Source of the DNA: Pelomonas parva
GTDB taxonomy: Bacteria; Pseudomonadota; Gammaproteobacteria; Burkholderiales; Burkholderiaceae_C
Length of the DNA stretch: 64,000 bases
Direction: 5' to 3'
Assembly (NCBI RefSeq): GCF_043555835.1
Contig: NZ_JBIGHV010000003.1
Span: forward strand, 124,001-188,000
Part shown: positions 32,155 through 41,458 of the stretch, piece by piece
Layout of the letters: each line of letters starts with the position of its first letter
Position numbering within the stretch: position 1 is the first letter of the stretch
Translations under genes and position numbers: made by a program
The notes under the pieces: model-generated
The model's database searches: none
The model's input: the letters and a program-made list of their open reading frames with translations, nothing else
What the model was told of the DNA's origin: nothing

Positions 32155-34815
32155 ATGAACGCCAAGACCGAAGCGCCCAGCTACAACCCGAACGAGATCG
32201 AAGCCGCCGCCCGTGCCTACTGGACGGAGCGCGACGCCTACCGCGTTACCGAAGACGCCAGCAAGCCGCACTTCTACGCCTGCTCCATGCTGCCCTACCC
32301 CTCGGGCAAGCTGCACATGGGCCATGTGCGCAACTACACCATCAACGACATGCTGGCCCGCCAACTGCGCATGAAGGGCTACAACGTCCTGATGCCCATG
32401 GGCTGGGACGCCTTCGGCCTGCCGGCCGAGAACGCCGCGATGAAGGGCAAGCTGCCGCCCGCCCAGTGGACTTACTCCAACATCGCCCACATGAAGGGCC
32501 AGATGCAGGCCATGGGCCTGGCCATCGACTGGAGCCGCGAGGTCGCGACCTGCCAGCCCAGCTACTACAAGTGGAACCAGTGGCTGTTCCTGAAGATGCT
32601 GGAAAAGGGCATCGCCGAACGCCGCACCCAGGTCGTCAACTGGGACCCGGTGGACCAGACCGTGCTGGCCAACGAGCAGGTCATCGATGGCCGCGGCTGG
32701 CGCTCGGGCGCGCTGGTGGAGAAGCGCGAGATCCCCGGCTACTACCTGAAGATCACGCAGTACGCCGAGGAGCTGCTGTCGGCGGTCGCTGATCCCGCTG
32801 ACCCCAACTACCTGAGCGGCTGGCCCGAGCGCGTGCGGCTGATGCAGGAGAACTGGATCGGCAAGAGCCAGGGCGTGCGGTTCGCGTTCCCTCATTCCAT
32901 CGAGGGCGGTGGCGGGCGGCTGTGGGTGTTCACCACCCGCGCCGACACCATCATGGGCGTGACGTTCTGCGCCGTGGCGCCGGAGCATCCGCTCGCCACG
33001 GTCGCGGCCAAGGACAAGCCGGAAGTCGCCCGCTTCATCGAGGAATGCAAGGCCGGCGGCACGACCGAGGCCGAGCTGGCCACGCAGGACAAGAAGGGCG
33101 TGCCGACGGGCCTCTTCGTCACGCACCCGATCACGGGCGCGCAGGTCGAGGTCTGGGTCGGCAACTACGTGCTGATGAGCTACGGCGACGGCGCCGTCAT
33201 GGGCGTGCCGGCGCATGACGAGCGCGACTTCGCGTTCGCGCTGAAGTACGGCCTGCCCATCAAGCAGGTCATCGATGTCGACGGCCAGGCCTACGACGAC
33301 AAGAAGTGGGCCGAGTGGTACGGCGACAAGCAGAAGGCCCGCTGCATCAACTCCGGCGTGCTGGACGGCCTGGGCCATGTCGACGCCGTCAACAAGGTCG
33401 CCGAACTGCTGGCCGCCCAGGGCCTGGGCGAGAAGAAGACCACCTGGCGCCTGCGCGACTGGGGCGTCAGCCGCCAGCGCTACTGGGGCACACCCATCCC
33501 CATCATCCACTGCGACGATTGCGGCGTCGTGCCGGTGCCCGAGAAGGACCTGCCGGTCGTGCTGCCGGACGACCTGATCCCGGACGGCAGCGGCAACCCG
33601 CTGAACAAGCACGCGGCCTTCCTGAACGTCGCCTGCCCCAGCTGCGGCAAGCCGGCCAAGCGCGAGACGGACACGATGGACACCTTCGTCGATTCGTCCT
33701 GGTACTTCATGCGCTACTGCGACCCGACGAACGACCAGGCCATGGTCGCGGACGGCACCGAATACTGGATGGGGGCTGACAAGGCCAACCCTGGCCGGGT
33801 TGGCATGAACCAGTACATCGGCGGCATCGAGCACGCCATCCTGCACCTGCTGTATGCGCGCTTCTGGACCAAGGCGATGCGCGACCTCGGCCTGGTCACG
33901 ATCAGCGAGCCGTTCGAGAAGCTGCTGACGCAGGGCATGGTCTTGAAAGGTGCGTTCTTCCACAAGCCCGAGGGCGGGGGCAAGGACTACTACTGGGACC
34001 ACGAGATCGATGTCATCCACGACGACAAGGGCGGCATCGCCGGCGCCAGGCTGAAGAAGGACGGCACGCCGCTCGAGTACGAGATGACGACCATGTCCAA
34101 GTCCAAGAACAACGGCGTGGACCCGCAGGCCTTGATCGACCAGTACGGCGCCGACACGGCCCGCCTGTTCGTCATGTTCGCGTCGCCGCCCGAACAGACG
34201 CTTGAATGGAACGATTCGGCCGTGGAAGGCGCACACCGCTTCCTGAAGCGCGTGTGGAACTTCGGCGCGCGCAACGCCGATGCGATCAAGTCGGGAGGCC
34301 AGGACTTCGCCGCGCTGAACGGCGACGGCAAGGCGCTGCGCCGCGAGGTGCACAACGTGCTCAAGCAGGTCAGCTACGACTACGAGCGTATGCAGTACAA
34401 CACCGTCGTTTCCGGCGCGATGAAGCTGCTGAATGCACTGGAAGGTTTCAAGGCCGAAGGCCAAGGGGCTGCTGTGCGCGACGGCTTCTCGGTGCTGCTG
34501 CGCGTGCTCTACCCCGCCACACCGCATATCAGCCACCAGCTCTGGCAAGACCTCGGTTTTGCCGCCCAGCTGGGCGATCTGCTCGACGCGCCCTGGCCCA
34601 CGGTGGACGAGGCCGCGCTGGTGCAGGACGAGATCGAGCTGATGCTGCAGGTCAACGGCAAGCTGCGCGGCTCGGTCAAGGTGCCGGCGGGTGCCGACAA
34701 GGCCGCCATCGAGGCCGCCGCGCTGGCCAACCCGGAGTTCGCCAAGTTCAGCGAGGGCAGGGCGCCCAAGAAGGTTGTCATCGTCCCCGGCCGCCTCGTC
34801 AACATCGTCGTGTGA
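32155..34815 (+). CDS. leuS: Leucyl-tRNA synthetase
   Basis: 886 residues, class I. The HIGH-type motif appears in PYPSGKLHMGHVRNY (about 43-57). The editing domain lies at about 225-420 and contains FTTRADTIMGVTF and HDERDFAFA. The KMSKS motif is TMSKSKNNG. The anticodon-binding and C-terminal domains follow, with LMLQVNGKLRG near the end. It charges tRNA-Leu. It ends in a TGATG overlap with lptE. Confidence 0.97.
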   Translation: MNAKTEAPSYNPNEIEAAARAYWTERDAYRVTEDASKPHFYACSMLPYPSGKLHMGHVRNYTINDMLARQLRMKGYNVLMPMGWDAFGLPAENAAMKGKLPPAQWTYSNIAHMKGQMQAMGLAIDWSREVATCQPSYYKWNQWLFLKMLEKGIAERRTQVVNWDPVDQTVLANEQVIDGRGWRSGALVEKREIPGYYLKITQYAEELLSAVADPADPNYLSGWPERVRLMQENWIGKSQGVRFAFPHSIEGGGGRLWVFTTRADTIMGVTFCAVAPEHPLATVAAKDKPEVARFIEECKAGGTTEAELATQDKKGVPTGLFVTHPITGAQVEVWVGNYVLMSYGDGAVMGVPAHDERDFAFALKYGLPIKQVIDVDGQAYDDKKWAEWYGDKQKARCINSGVLDGLGHVDAVNKVAELLAAQGLGEKKTTWRLRDWGVSRQRYWGTPIPIIHCDDCGVVPVPEKDLPVVLPDDLIPDGSGNPLNKHAAFLNVACPSCGKPAKRETDTMDTFVDSSWYFMRYCDPTNDQAMVADGTEYWMGADKANPGRVGMNQYIGGIEHAILHLLYARFWTKAMRDLGLVTISEPFEKLLTQGMVLKGAFFHKPEGGGKDYYWDHEIDVIHDDKGGIAGARLKKDGTPLEYEMTTMSKSKNNGVDPQALIDQYGADTARLFVMFASPPEQTLEWNDSAVEGAHRFLKRVWNFGARNADAIKSGGQDFAALNGDGKALRREVHNVLKQVSYDYERMQYNTVVSGAMKLLNALEGFKAEGQGAAVRDGFSVLLRVLYPATPHISHQLWQDLGFAAQLGDLLDAPWPTVDEAALVQDEIELMLQVNGKLRGSVKVPAGADKAAIEAAALANPEFAKFSEGRAPKKVVIVPGRLVNIVV

Positions 34816-35300
34816 TGGACCGCCGCTTCGCGCTGTTGAGTCTCGCAGCCCTGACGGGCTGCGGCTTCGCGCTGCGCCGCGAGCCCGAGCTGTCGTTCAA
34901 GACGCTGGCGCTGACCGGCTTCGAACCCGACTCGCCGCTGGCGGCCGGGCTCAGGCGCCAGATCAAGCGCACGCCGGTGCAGCTCGTCGACGACCCCAAC
35001 CGCGCCCAGGTCGTGCTGGAGGTGTCCCGCGAGGAGCGCGACCGCAACGTCGTGGCGTCCACCAGCGTCGGCCAGGTGCGTGAATGGCAGCTGCGGCTGC
35101 AGTTCGACTACCTGATCCGCACGGCGGATGGCGAGCTGCTGGTGCCCAGGGTCGAGCTGCGCCTGGCGCGCGACATGAACTACACCGAGACCGCCGCGCT
35201 GGCCAAGGAGCAGGAGGCCGCCAACCTGTACGGGGCGATGCACTCCGACGCGATCGCGCAAGTCATGCGCCGCCTCGCCGCCGTCAAGCTTCCCAGCTGA
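34815..35300 (+). CDS. lptE: LPS assembly lipoprotein LptE
   Basis: 161 residues. Lipobox LTGC (Cys16) is followed by GFALRREPELSFKTLALTGF, the typical LptE opening. The rest shows the alternating strands with NVVASTSVGQVREWQLRLQFDYLIRT and two helices (ALAKEQEAANLYGAMHSDAIAQVMRRL). It plugs LptD in the outer membrane. It starts in overlap with leuS and overlaps holA, the conserved leuS-lptE-holA order. Confidence 0.92.
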   Translation: MDRRFALLSLAALTGCGFALRREPELSFKTLALTGFEPDSPLAAGLRRQIKRTPVQLVDDPNRAQVVLEVSREERDRNVVASTSVGQVREWQLRLQFDYLIRTADGELLVPRVELRLARDMNYTETAALAKEQEAANLYGAMHSDAIAQVMRRLAAVKLPS

Positions 35301-36370
35301 TGCAGCTTCGCGCCGAAGGCCTCAGCGCCCACCTCGCCAAGGGCCTGGCCCGCATCTACACCGTCCACGGCGACGAGCCGCTGCTGGCGCAGGAGGCGGC
35401 GGACCAGATCCGCGCCGCCGCGCGCGCCAACGGCTTTGGCGAGCGGCAGATCTTCATCGTCTCCGGCGCCTATTTCGACTGGGCGCCGGTGCTGGCCGCC
35501 GCCCAGGCGATGAGCCTGTTCGCCGACCGCCAGTTCATCGAGATCCGCATCCCGAACGGCAAGCCCGGCAAGGACGGCTCCGATGCACTGCAGCGTTATG
35601 CCCAGGCCGCGCCCGACGACGTGCTGACGCTGGTGACGCTGCCGCGCCTGGACAAGACCCAGCTGAGCAGCGCCTGGTTCGCGACGCTGGACGGCAACGG
35701 CGTATCGATCCGCGTGGAGCCCGTCGAGCGCCGCCTGCTGCCGGCCTGGCTGGCCCAGCGCCTGAAGGCCCAGGGCCAGTCCGTGCCCGAGGGCGAGGAC
35801 GGCCAGCGGGCGCTGGCCTTCTTCGCCGACCGCGTCGAGGGCAACCTGCTGGCCGCCCACCAGGAGCTGCAGAAGCTGGCGCTGCTGCATCCCAAGGGCG
35901 AGCTGACACTGGCCCACATCGAGGCCGCCGTGCTGGACGTGGCGCGCTTTGACGTGTTCAAGCTCAGCGAGGCCGTCCTCTCAGGCAATGTGCCGCGTCT
36001 GCTGCGCATGCTGGACGGCCTGGAGGCCGAGGGCGAGGCCGCCGTGCTGGTGCACTGGAACCTGGCCGAGGACGCCCGCGCCCTGGCCCGCGTGCGCGCC
36101 GCGCTGGACGCCGGCCGGCCGCTGCCCATGGCGATGCGCGAAGCGCGCGTCTGGGGCGCCAAGGAGCGCCTGGTGGAACGCATCGCACCCCGGCTGGACA
36201 GTCTTCAGGCCGGCGCGCTGGTCCAGGCCGCCCAGGTCTGCGACGGCCTCGTCAAGGGCCTGCGCCACCCGGACTGGCCCGGCGACCCCTGGGCCGCGCT
36301 GCGCCGCTTCGCGTTGATGCTTGCCGAGGCAGCGACCGGCAAAACCGGGGCAGTTCTCACGGTTCGCTGA
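35300..36370 (+). CDS. holA: DNA polymerase III delta subunit
   Basis: 356 residues of the clamp-loader delta family. IYTVHGDEPLLAQEAADQIRAAARANGF is the degenerate nucleotide-binding start. The middle block VLTLVTLPRLDKTQLSSAWFATL, AFFADRVEGNLLAAHQELQKLALL and the collar domain (about 215-345) follow. It opens the beta clamp for loading. It is translationally coupled to lptE. Confidence 0.93.
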   Translation: MQLRAEGLSAHLAKGLARIYTVHGDEPLLAQEAADQIRAAARANGFGERQIFIVSGAYFDWAPVLAAAQAMSLFADRQFIEIRIPNGKPGKDGSDALQRYAQAAPDDVLTLVTLPRLDKTQLSSAWFATLDGNGVSIRVEPVERRLLPAWLAQRLKAQGQSVPEGEDGQRALAFFADRVEGNLLAAHQELQKLALLHPKGELTLAHIEAAVLDVARFDVFKLSEAVLSGNVPRLLRMLDGLEAEGEAAVLVHWNLAEDARALARVRAALDAGRPLPMAMREARVWGAKERLVERIAPRLDSLQAGALVQAAQVCDGLVKGLRHPDWPGDPWAALRRFALMLAEAATGKTGAVLTVR

Positions 36371-36408
36371 GCGCGCTTGGGCTATCGTCCGGGCGCAACC
36401 TCGCCGCC

Positions 36409-36996
36409 ATGACGCCATATCAAAGACTCACCCTTGCCACCCTGGCGCTGGCCCCTTGCGCCGCCGCGCTGGCCGTGCCCGTGACGGTGCAACTGCGCGG
36501 GCCCGGCGGGCAGCCGCTGGCCGGCGCGGCCGTGGCCATCGAGATCAAAGGCCGCACCGGCCGCACGAGCACGGCCAAGGCCGAGATCGGCCAGCGCGAG
36601 CGGCAGTTCACGCCACAGCTGCTGATCGTGCAGACGGGCACCTCCGTGAACTTCCCGAACTTCGACACCGTGCGGCATCACGTCTACTCGTTCTCGCCGA
36701 TCAAGGTCATCGACATCAAGCTCTATTCCGGCACGCCGGCCGAGCCCGTGGTCTTCGACAAGCCCGGCGTGGCCGCGCTGGGCTGCAACATCCACGACAA
36801 GATGAGCGCCCACGTCGTCGTCGTCGACACACCGACCTTTGCCCGAACCGACGACAAGGGCCAGGCCACGTTCGACCTGCCGCCCGGCACGCATTCGGTG
36901 AAAGCCTGGCACGCGGCGCAGAAGTCGCCCACGCTGCAGAGCACCCGGCTCGACGTGCCGGCGGCTGGCGGCACCAGCGTGCTGACGCTGGACTGA
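36409..36996 (+). CDS. Cupredoxin-like exported protein
   Basis: 195 residues. A signal peptide (about 1-22, ending ALA) precedes a plastocyanin-like beta fold. PQLLIVQTGTSVNFPNFDTVRHHVYSFSP supplies one histidine pair and LGCNIHDKMSAHVVVVDTP the Cys and His, so type-1 copper ligands look complete (His, Cys, His, Met). A short carboxypeptidase-regulatory-like stretch (TFDLPPGTHSVKAWH) follows. It is often labelled a methylamine utilisation protein, with weak basis. It ends 5 bp before the GGDEF/EAL gene, so the pair is co-transcribed. Confidence 0.82.
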   Translation: MTPYQRLTLATLALAPCAAALAVPVTVQLRGPGGQPLAGAAVAIEIKGRTGRTSTAKAEIGQRERQFTPQLLIVQTGTSVNFPNFDTVRHHVYSFSPIKVIDIKLYSGTPAEPVVFDKPGVAALGCNIHDKMSAHVVVVDTPTFARTDDKGQATFDLPPGTHSVKAWHAAQKSPTLQSTRLDVPAAGGTSVLTLD

Positions 36997-37001
36997 AGGC
37001 G

Positions 37002-39395
37002 ATGCAGCTGCCCGCCTGGCTGAACCTGCGCCACCTGGAGGGCCGCATCGTCGCGCTGTTCCTGGCGCTGCTGCTGGTCGTGCAGCTCGTCAGCTTCGGT
37101 GCCATCCACGCCAGCATCACGCACAACGCCGAGGACTCGCTGGCCGCCGAGTTGCAGACCGGCGAACGCGTGTTGCGCCGGCTGATGGACCAGCGCGCCG
37201 GCAAGCTGCACGATGCTGCGGACCTGCTGGCCAAGGACTACGGCTTTCGCAGCACGGTGGGCCTGTCGCTGGCCGAGGCCGACACGGTCGACACGATCCG
37301 GGATGCCCTCGTCAACCAGGGCGACCGCGTTGGCGCCTCGGTCGTCGCCTACTTCGACATGCAGCGCCAGCTCGTCGCCGCCACGCGCGACGGCGCAGGC
37401 GCGTTCGGCGCGGCGCTGCAGCAGACCAACGACAGCAAGGACGGCACGGCGCTGGCGGTGCTGGGCAACCGTGTCTACCAAGTCGTCGCCGTGCAGGTGC
37501 GCACGCCGGCGCCGGTCGGCTGGGTGCTGATGGGCTTCGAGCTGAACCGCGAGGTGCTGGACGACCTGAAGGCGCTGTCGGATCTGGACAGCGTCGTGCT
37601 GCTGCAGCCGGCCGGCCAGCGCTGGCTGGGCATCGTCGCCAACCTCGGCGCCGCGCCGGCGGCGGCGCTGCAGCAGGCGCTCGGCACGCAGGCGCCGGCC
37701 GAGGGCATGGTGGCGCTGGCCGGCGAGCGGCTGCACGCCCGCTTCGTGCCGCTGCTGGGCGGCGAGCCCCGGCTGGGCGTGCTGCTGCTGCGTTCGCTGG
37801 ACGCGGCGCTCGCGCCCTACCGGCAGCTGCAACTGGTGCTGCTGGGGCTGACGCTGCTGGGCGTGGCCGTCTTCGCCCTCGTCAGCGTGCTGCTGGCGCG
37901 CGGCTTGAGCGGCCCCATCACGGCGCTGTCGGCCGCCGCGCGACGGCTGGAGCGCGGCGACTACGACACGCCCGTGCCCGCCACGTCCAGCGTGGAGGAG
38001 GTGCGCAAGCTGGCCCTCGCGCTGGAGAGCATGCGCGAGGGCATCCGCCGCCGCGACGCGCTCGTCAACAACCTGGCCTATGTCGACCAGCTGACGCTGC
38101 TGCCCAACCGCGCCCGCTTCGCCGAGTTCCTGCAGCACCACCTGACGCACAGCAACACGCCGGGCGCCGTGCTGATGCTGGACCTTGACCGCTTCAAGCA
38201 TGTCAACGACGTGCTGGGCCACGAGGTCGGCGACCGCCTGCTGCAGAGCGTGGCCGAGCGGCTGCAGGCCTTGTGCGCGCCGGCGCATTCGGTGCTGGCG
38301 CGGCTGTCGGGCGACGAGTTCGCCGTGCTGCTGGCGCACACCGAGGCCCATGCCGCGAGTGAGGCGGCGCTGGCCATCCTGAAGGACTTCGAGCGCCCGC
38401 TGCAGCTGGACAACGAGACCATCGACCTCAGCGCGGGTATCGGCATCGCCTTGTTCCCTGAGCACGGCACGGACGTCAACCTGCTGCTGGGCCGCGCCGA
38501 GCTGGCCATGTACGCGGCCAAGACCAAGCAGTGCGGCAGCCTGATCTACCACGCGCAACTGGATGCCGGCAGCCAGGAGTCGCTGTCGCTGCTGTCCGAA
38601 CTGCGCCGCGCCGTCGAGAACGACGAGCTGCGCCTGTTCCTGCAGCCGAAGATCGACCTGCAGACCGGCCGCGTCATCGGCGCGGAGGCGCTGGTGCGCT
38701 GGCAGCACCCGACGCGCGGCCTGGTGCCGCCGATGCAGTTCATCCCATTCGCGGAGCAGACCGGCTTCATCCGCATGCTCAGCGCCTGGGTGCTGTCCGG
38801 CGCCGCCAAGTTCGCGCGCGAGGCGCTGGACGCGGGGCTCACGCTGCGGCTGTCGGTCAACCTGTCCACGCGCGACCTGATGGACCAAGAGCTGCCGGCC
38901 AAGATCGAGGCGCTGATCACGCCGCGCAACGTGCCAGCCGCCTCGCTGTGCCTGGAGATCACCGAGAGCGCCATCATGGACGACCCCGAACGGGCGCTGT
39001 CGACGCTGGAGCACCTGCACGCGATGGGCTTCAAGCTGTCCATCGACGACTTCGGCACCGGCTATTCGTCGCTGGCCTACCTGAAGCGCCTGCCGGTGGA
39101 CGAGCTGAAGATCGACAAGAGCTTCGTCATGGCCATGGAGCGCGACCTGGACGACGCGCGCATCGTGCGCTCGACCATCGAGCTGGCCCACAACCTGGGC
39201 CTCACGGTGGTGGCCGAGGGCCTGGAGACGGCCAAGGCCTGGGCCATGTTGTCGCGGCTGGGCTGCGACGAAGGCCAGGGTTATTTCATCTGCAAGCCCA
39301 TGCCGCAGGAGCAGTTCATCGCCTGGGCTGCGGCCTGGCAGCCGCCGGATGCGTCGACGCTGCTGGCTGAAAGCATGATGGCCAAACTGGGCTGA
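37002..39395 (+). CDS. Membrane GGDEF/EAL cyclic-di-GMP protein
   Basis: 797 residues. Two membrane helices (about 16-35 and 281-305) enclose a periplasmic sensor-like domain, and a HAMP-like segment follows (about 305-355). The GGDEF domain (about 365-520) has RLSGDEFAVLL, so the first glycine of the signature is serine. The EAL domain (about 540-790) has GAEALVRW, CLEITESAIMDD, SIDDFGTGYSSLAYL and KIDKSFV, so phosphodiesterase residues are present. The protein is therefore probably a c-di-GMP phosphodiesterase with a doubtful cyclase. It is coupled to a periplasmic copper-protein-like gene, which may provide the sensed signal. Confidence 0.9.
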   Translation: MQLPAWLNLRHLEGRIVALFLALLLVVQLVSFGAIHASITHNAEDSLAAELQTGERVLRRLMDQRAGKLHDAADLLAKDYGFRSTVGLSLAEADTVDTIRDALVNQGDRVGASVVAYFDMQRQLVAATRDGAGAFGAALQQTNDSKDGTALAVLGNRVYQVVAVQVRTPAPVGWVLMGFELNREVLDDLKALSDLDSVVLLQPAGQRWLGIVANLGAAPAAALQQALGTQAPAEGMVALAGERLHARFVPLLGGEPRLGVLLLRSLDAALAPYRQLQLVLLGLTLLGVAVFALVSVLLARGLSGPITALSAAARRLERGDYDTPVPATSSVEEVRKLALALESMREGIRRRDALVNNLAYVDQLTLLPNRARFAEFLQHHLTHSNTPGAVLMLDLDRFKHVNDVLGHEVGDRLLQSVAERLQALCAPAHSVLARLSGDEFAVLLAHTEAHAASEAALAILKDFERPLQLDNETIDLSAGIGIALFPEHGTDVNLLLGRAELAMYAAKTKQCGSLIYHAQLDAGSQESLSLLSELRRAVENDELRLFLQPKIDLQTGRVIGAEALVRWQHPTRGLVPPMQFIPFAEQTGFIRMLSAWVLSGAAKFAREALDAGLTLRLSVNLSTRDLMDQELPAKIEALITPRNVPAASLCLEITESAIMDDPERALSTLEHLHAMGFKLSIDDFGTGYSSLAYLKRLPVDELKIDKSFVMAMERDLDDARIVRSTIELAHNLGLTVVAEGLETAKAWAMLSRLGCDEGQGYFICKPMPQEQFIAWAAAWQPPDASTLLAESMMAKLG

Positions 39396-39405
39396 AGGGC
39401 TTCGT

Positions 39406-39903
39406 TCAGGCGTCCTTGTCTTCCAGCGCCTCGCACAACGCCGTCAGTCCCGCCGTCACCGTCTGCGCGCGCACCGCGTGGCGGTCGCCGCTGAAGTTCT
39501 CGCGCCAGACCTGCGCCGGCCGGCCGGCATGCACCAGCGCCAGCCAGACCGTGCCGACCGGCTTGGCCTCGCTGCCGCCCGTGGGCCCGGCAATGCCGGT
39601 GACCGACAGCGCCCAGTCGATGGGCGCATGCGCCAGCAGGCCGCGCGCCATGTGCTCGGCCACCTCGGCGCTGACGGCGCCATGCAGTGCGATCAAGCCC
39701 TTGGGCACGCCCAGCAGCTCGGCCTTGGCCTCGTTGCTGTAGCTGACGACACCGCGCTCGAACCACTGGCTGGAGCCGGCCAGGTCCGTGCAGGCCGCCG
39801 CGATGAGGCCGCCGGTGCAGCTCTCCGCCGTGCCGATGCGCTCGCGCCGCTGCATGAGGGCCACGGCGACGCGGTGGATCAGTTCGGTGTTGTCGGCATT
39901 CAT
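39406..39903 (-). CDS. pncC: Nicotinamide-nucleotide amidohydrolase PncC (CinA C-domain)
   Basis: 165 residues. The short CinA C-terminal type: RIGTAESCTGGLIAAACTDLAGSSQWFERGVVSYSNEAKAELLGV contains the family active-site region, and LSVTGIAGPTGGSEAKPVGTVWLAL follows. It deamidates nicotinamide mononucleotide in pyridine-nucleotide salvage. It lies 2 bp after pgpA and is convergent with the GGDEF/EAL gene. Confidence 0.93.
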   Translation of the reverse strand: MNADNTELIHRVAVALMQRRERIGTAESCTGGLIAAACTDLAGSSQWFERGVVSYSNEAKAELLGVPKGLIALHGAVSAEVAEHMARGLLAHAPIDWALSVTGIAGPTGGSEAKPVGTVWLALVHAGRPAQVWRENFSGDRHAVRAQTVTAGLTALCEALEDKDA

Positions 39904-39905
39904 GT

Positions 39906-40433
39906 TCACCCCAGCAGCGCGCGGTAGAGCGCGATGACGGCAAGCGTACAACCGGCCGCCACGAAGTCGTCGAACAGGATGCCCCAGCCCTGGGCCCAGC
40001 CGACGCGCGCACCGCGCTCGCCCTTGAACAGCCGGTCCGCCCAGCCCACCGGGCCGGGCTTGGCGGCGTCGAAGAAGCGAAACAGGGCGAAGGCGATGAG
40101 CTGGCCGAGGAAGCCGGCCGGCGCGATGAGCCACAGGATCAGCCAGAAGGCCAGCACCTCGTCCCAGACGATGGAGCCCGGGTCGGGCGTGTTCATGTGC
40201 TGGGCGCAGCGCGTGCAGGCCCACCAGCCGATGACGGTGCCGCCACCGATCAGCAGCGCCCAGCGCAGGTCGTCCATCCATGGCGCGATGACGACGAACG
40301 CCGCCCAGGCCCACAGCGTGCCGACCGTCCCCGGTGCCCGGGGCGCCAGGCCGCTGCCGAAGCCCAGCGCGATCCAGCGCGCCGGGTGGCGGGCCATGAA
40401 GGCCAGCGTCGGGCGGATGGGTGCGCCGGTCAT
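39906..40433 (-). CDS. pgpA: Phosphatidylglycerophosphatase A
   Basis: 175 residues with four hydrophobic segments. ALGFGSGLAPRAPGTVGTLWAW, IVWDEVLAFWLIL and FALFRFFDAAKPGPVGWADRLFKGERGARVGWAQGWGILFDDFVAG-like blocks are diagnostic of PgpA. It dephosphorylates phosphatidylglycerophosphate to phosphatidylglycerol in the inner membrane. Its ATG overlaps the thiL stop. Confidence 0.94.
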   Translation of the reverse strand: MTGAPIRPTLAFMARHPARWIALGFGSGLAPRAPGTVGTLWAWAAFVVIAPWMDDLRWALLIGGGTVIGWWACTRCAQHMNTPDPGSIVWDEVLAFWLILWLIAPAGFLGQLIAFALFRFFDAAKPGPVGWADRLFKGERGARVGWAQGWGILFDDFVAAGCTLAVIALYRALLG

Positions 40434-41368
40434 TCTTGGAAATGGTCGAACGACCGCAGGCCGTGCCTGACCTCGGCACCCGAGGCGTCGACCACGCGCA
40501 GCCCAGGCTCCGCCTCGATGCGGCCGATGCGCGTCACCGCCACGCCGACATCCGGCATGCGCGCACCGGCTGGCGCCGTGAACACCAGCTCGTAGTCATC
40601 ACCACCCGCCAGCAGGCACTCCCGCTGAAGCGCCGCCGGCTGCGCGGCCAGCACCGCGCTGCGCGGCAGCGCGTCCACATCCAGCCGCGCACCGACGCCC
40701 GAAGCCGCCAGGATGTGGCCGAGGTCGCCCAGCAGCCCGTCCGACACATCGGCGGCCGCGGTCGCGATGCCGCGCAGCGCCTGGCCCAGCGCCAGGCGGG
40801 GCGTGGGGCATTCCATGGCGGCGCGCACCGTCTCGAAAGCGTCCCCACCCAGCGCCACCGTGCCGCGAAACACCTCCAGCGCCAGCCGCGCATCGCCCAG
40901 CCGGCCCGACGCCCAGATCTCGTCGCCCACCCGCGCACCGCTGCGCAGCAGGGCCTGGCCAGGCGGCGCCTCGCCGAAGACGGTGATGCACAGGTTCAGC
41001 GGCCCCTGCGTCGTGTCGCCGCCGATCAGCGGGCAGCCGCTCGCGTCGGCCAGCGCCCACAGGCCACGCGCGAAGCCGGCCAGCCAGGCTTCGTCAACAC
41101 GCGGCAAGGCCAGCGCCAAAGTGAAGCCTCGCGGCGTCGCGCCGCAGGCCGCCAGGTCGCTCAGGTTCACGGCCAGCGCCTTGTGGCCCAGGCGCGCAGG
41201 GTCCACCGTCGACAGGAAATGCCGGCCCTCGACCAGCATGTCGCTGGAGACCAGCCAGCGCGCGCCGGGCGTGGGCACGAGCACGGCACAGTCGTCGCCC
41301 ACGCCCACCTCGACACCTGCAGCCGCAGGGCGCTGGAAGTAGCGCCGGATCAGATCGAATTCGCCCAT
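40430..41368 (-). CDS. thiL: Thiamine-monophosphate kinase
   Basis: 312 residues. MGEFDLIRRYFQRP, VGVGDDCAVL, LVSSDMLVEGRHF, GHKALAVNLSDLAACGATPRGF and LIGGDTTQGPLN are the ThiL fingerprints, with the acidic residues that bind Mg-ATP. It makes thiamine diphosphate. The thiL-pgpA-pncC order is standard in Burkholderiales. A 90-bp spacer separates it from the divergent maeB. Confidence 0.95.
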   Translation of the reverse strand: MGEFDLIRRYFQRPAAAGVEVGVGDDCAVLVPTPGARWLVSSDMLVEGRHFLSTVDPARLGHKALAVNLSDLAACGATPRGFTLALALPRVDEAWLAGFARGLWALADASGCPLIGGDTTQGPLNLCITVFGEAPPGQALLRSGARVGDEIWASGRLGDARLALEVFRGTVALGGDAFETVRAAMECPTPRLALGQALRGIATAAADVSDGLLGDLGHILAASGVGARLDVDALPRSAVLAAQPAALQRECLLAGGDDYELVFTAPAGARMPDVGVAVTRIGRIEAEPGLRVVDASGAEVRHGLRSFDHFQE

Positions 41369-41458
41369 GCGGTGGATTGTCTCTGCGGCGATCCACATCG
41401 CCCCCAGTGCGGCTGCGGTGGCATGATTCCCACCCCGCCGGCCCTTGCTCGAACCGCC

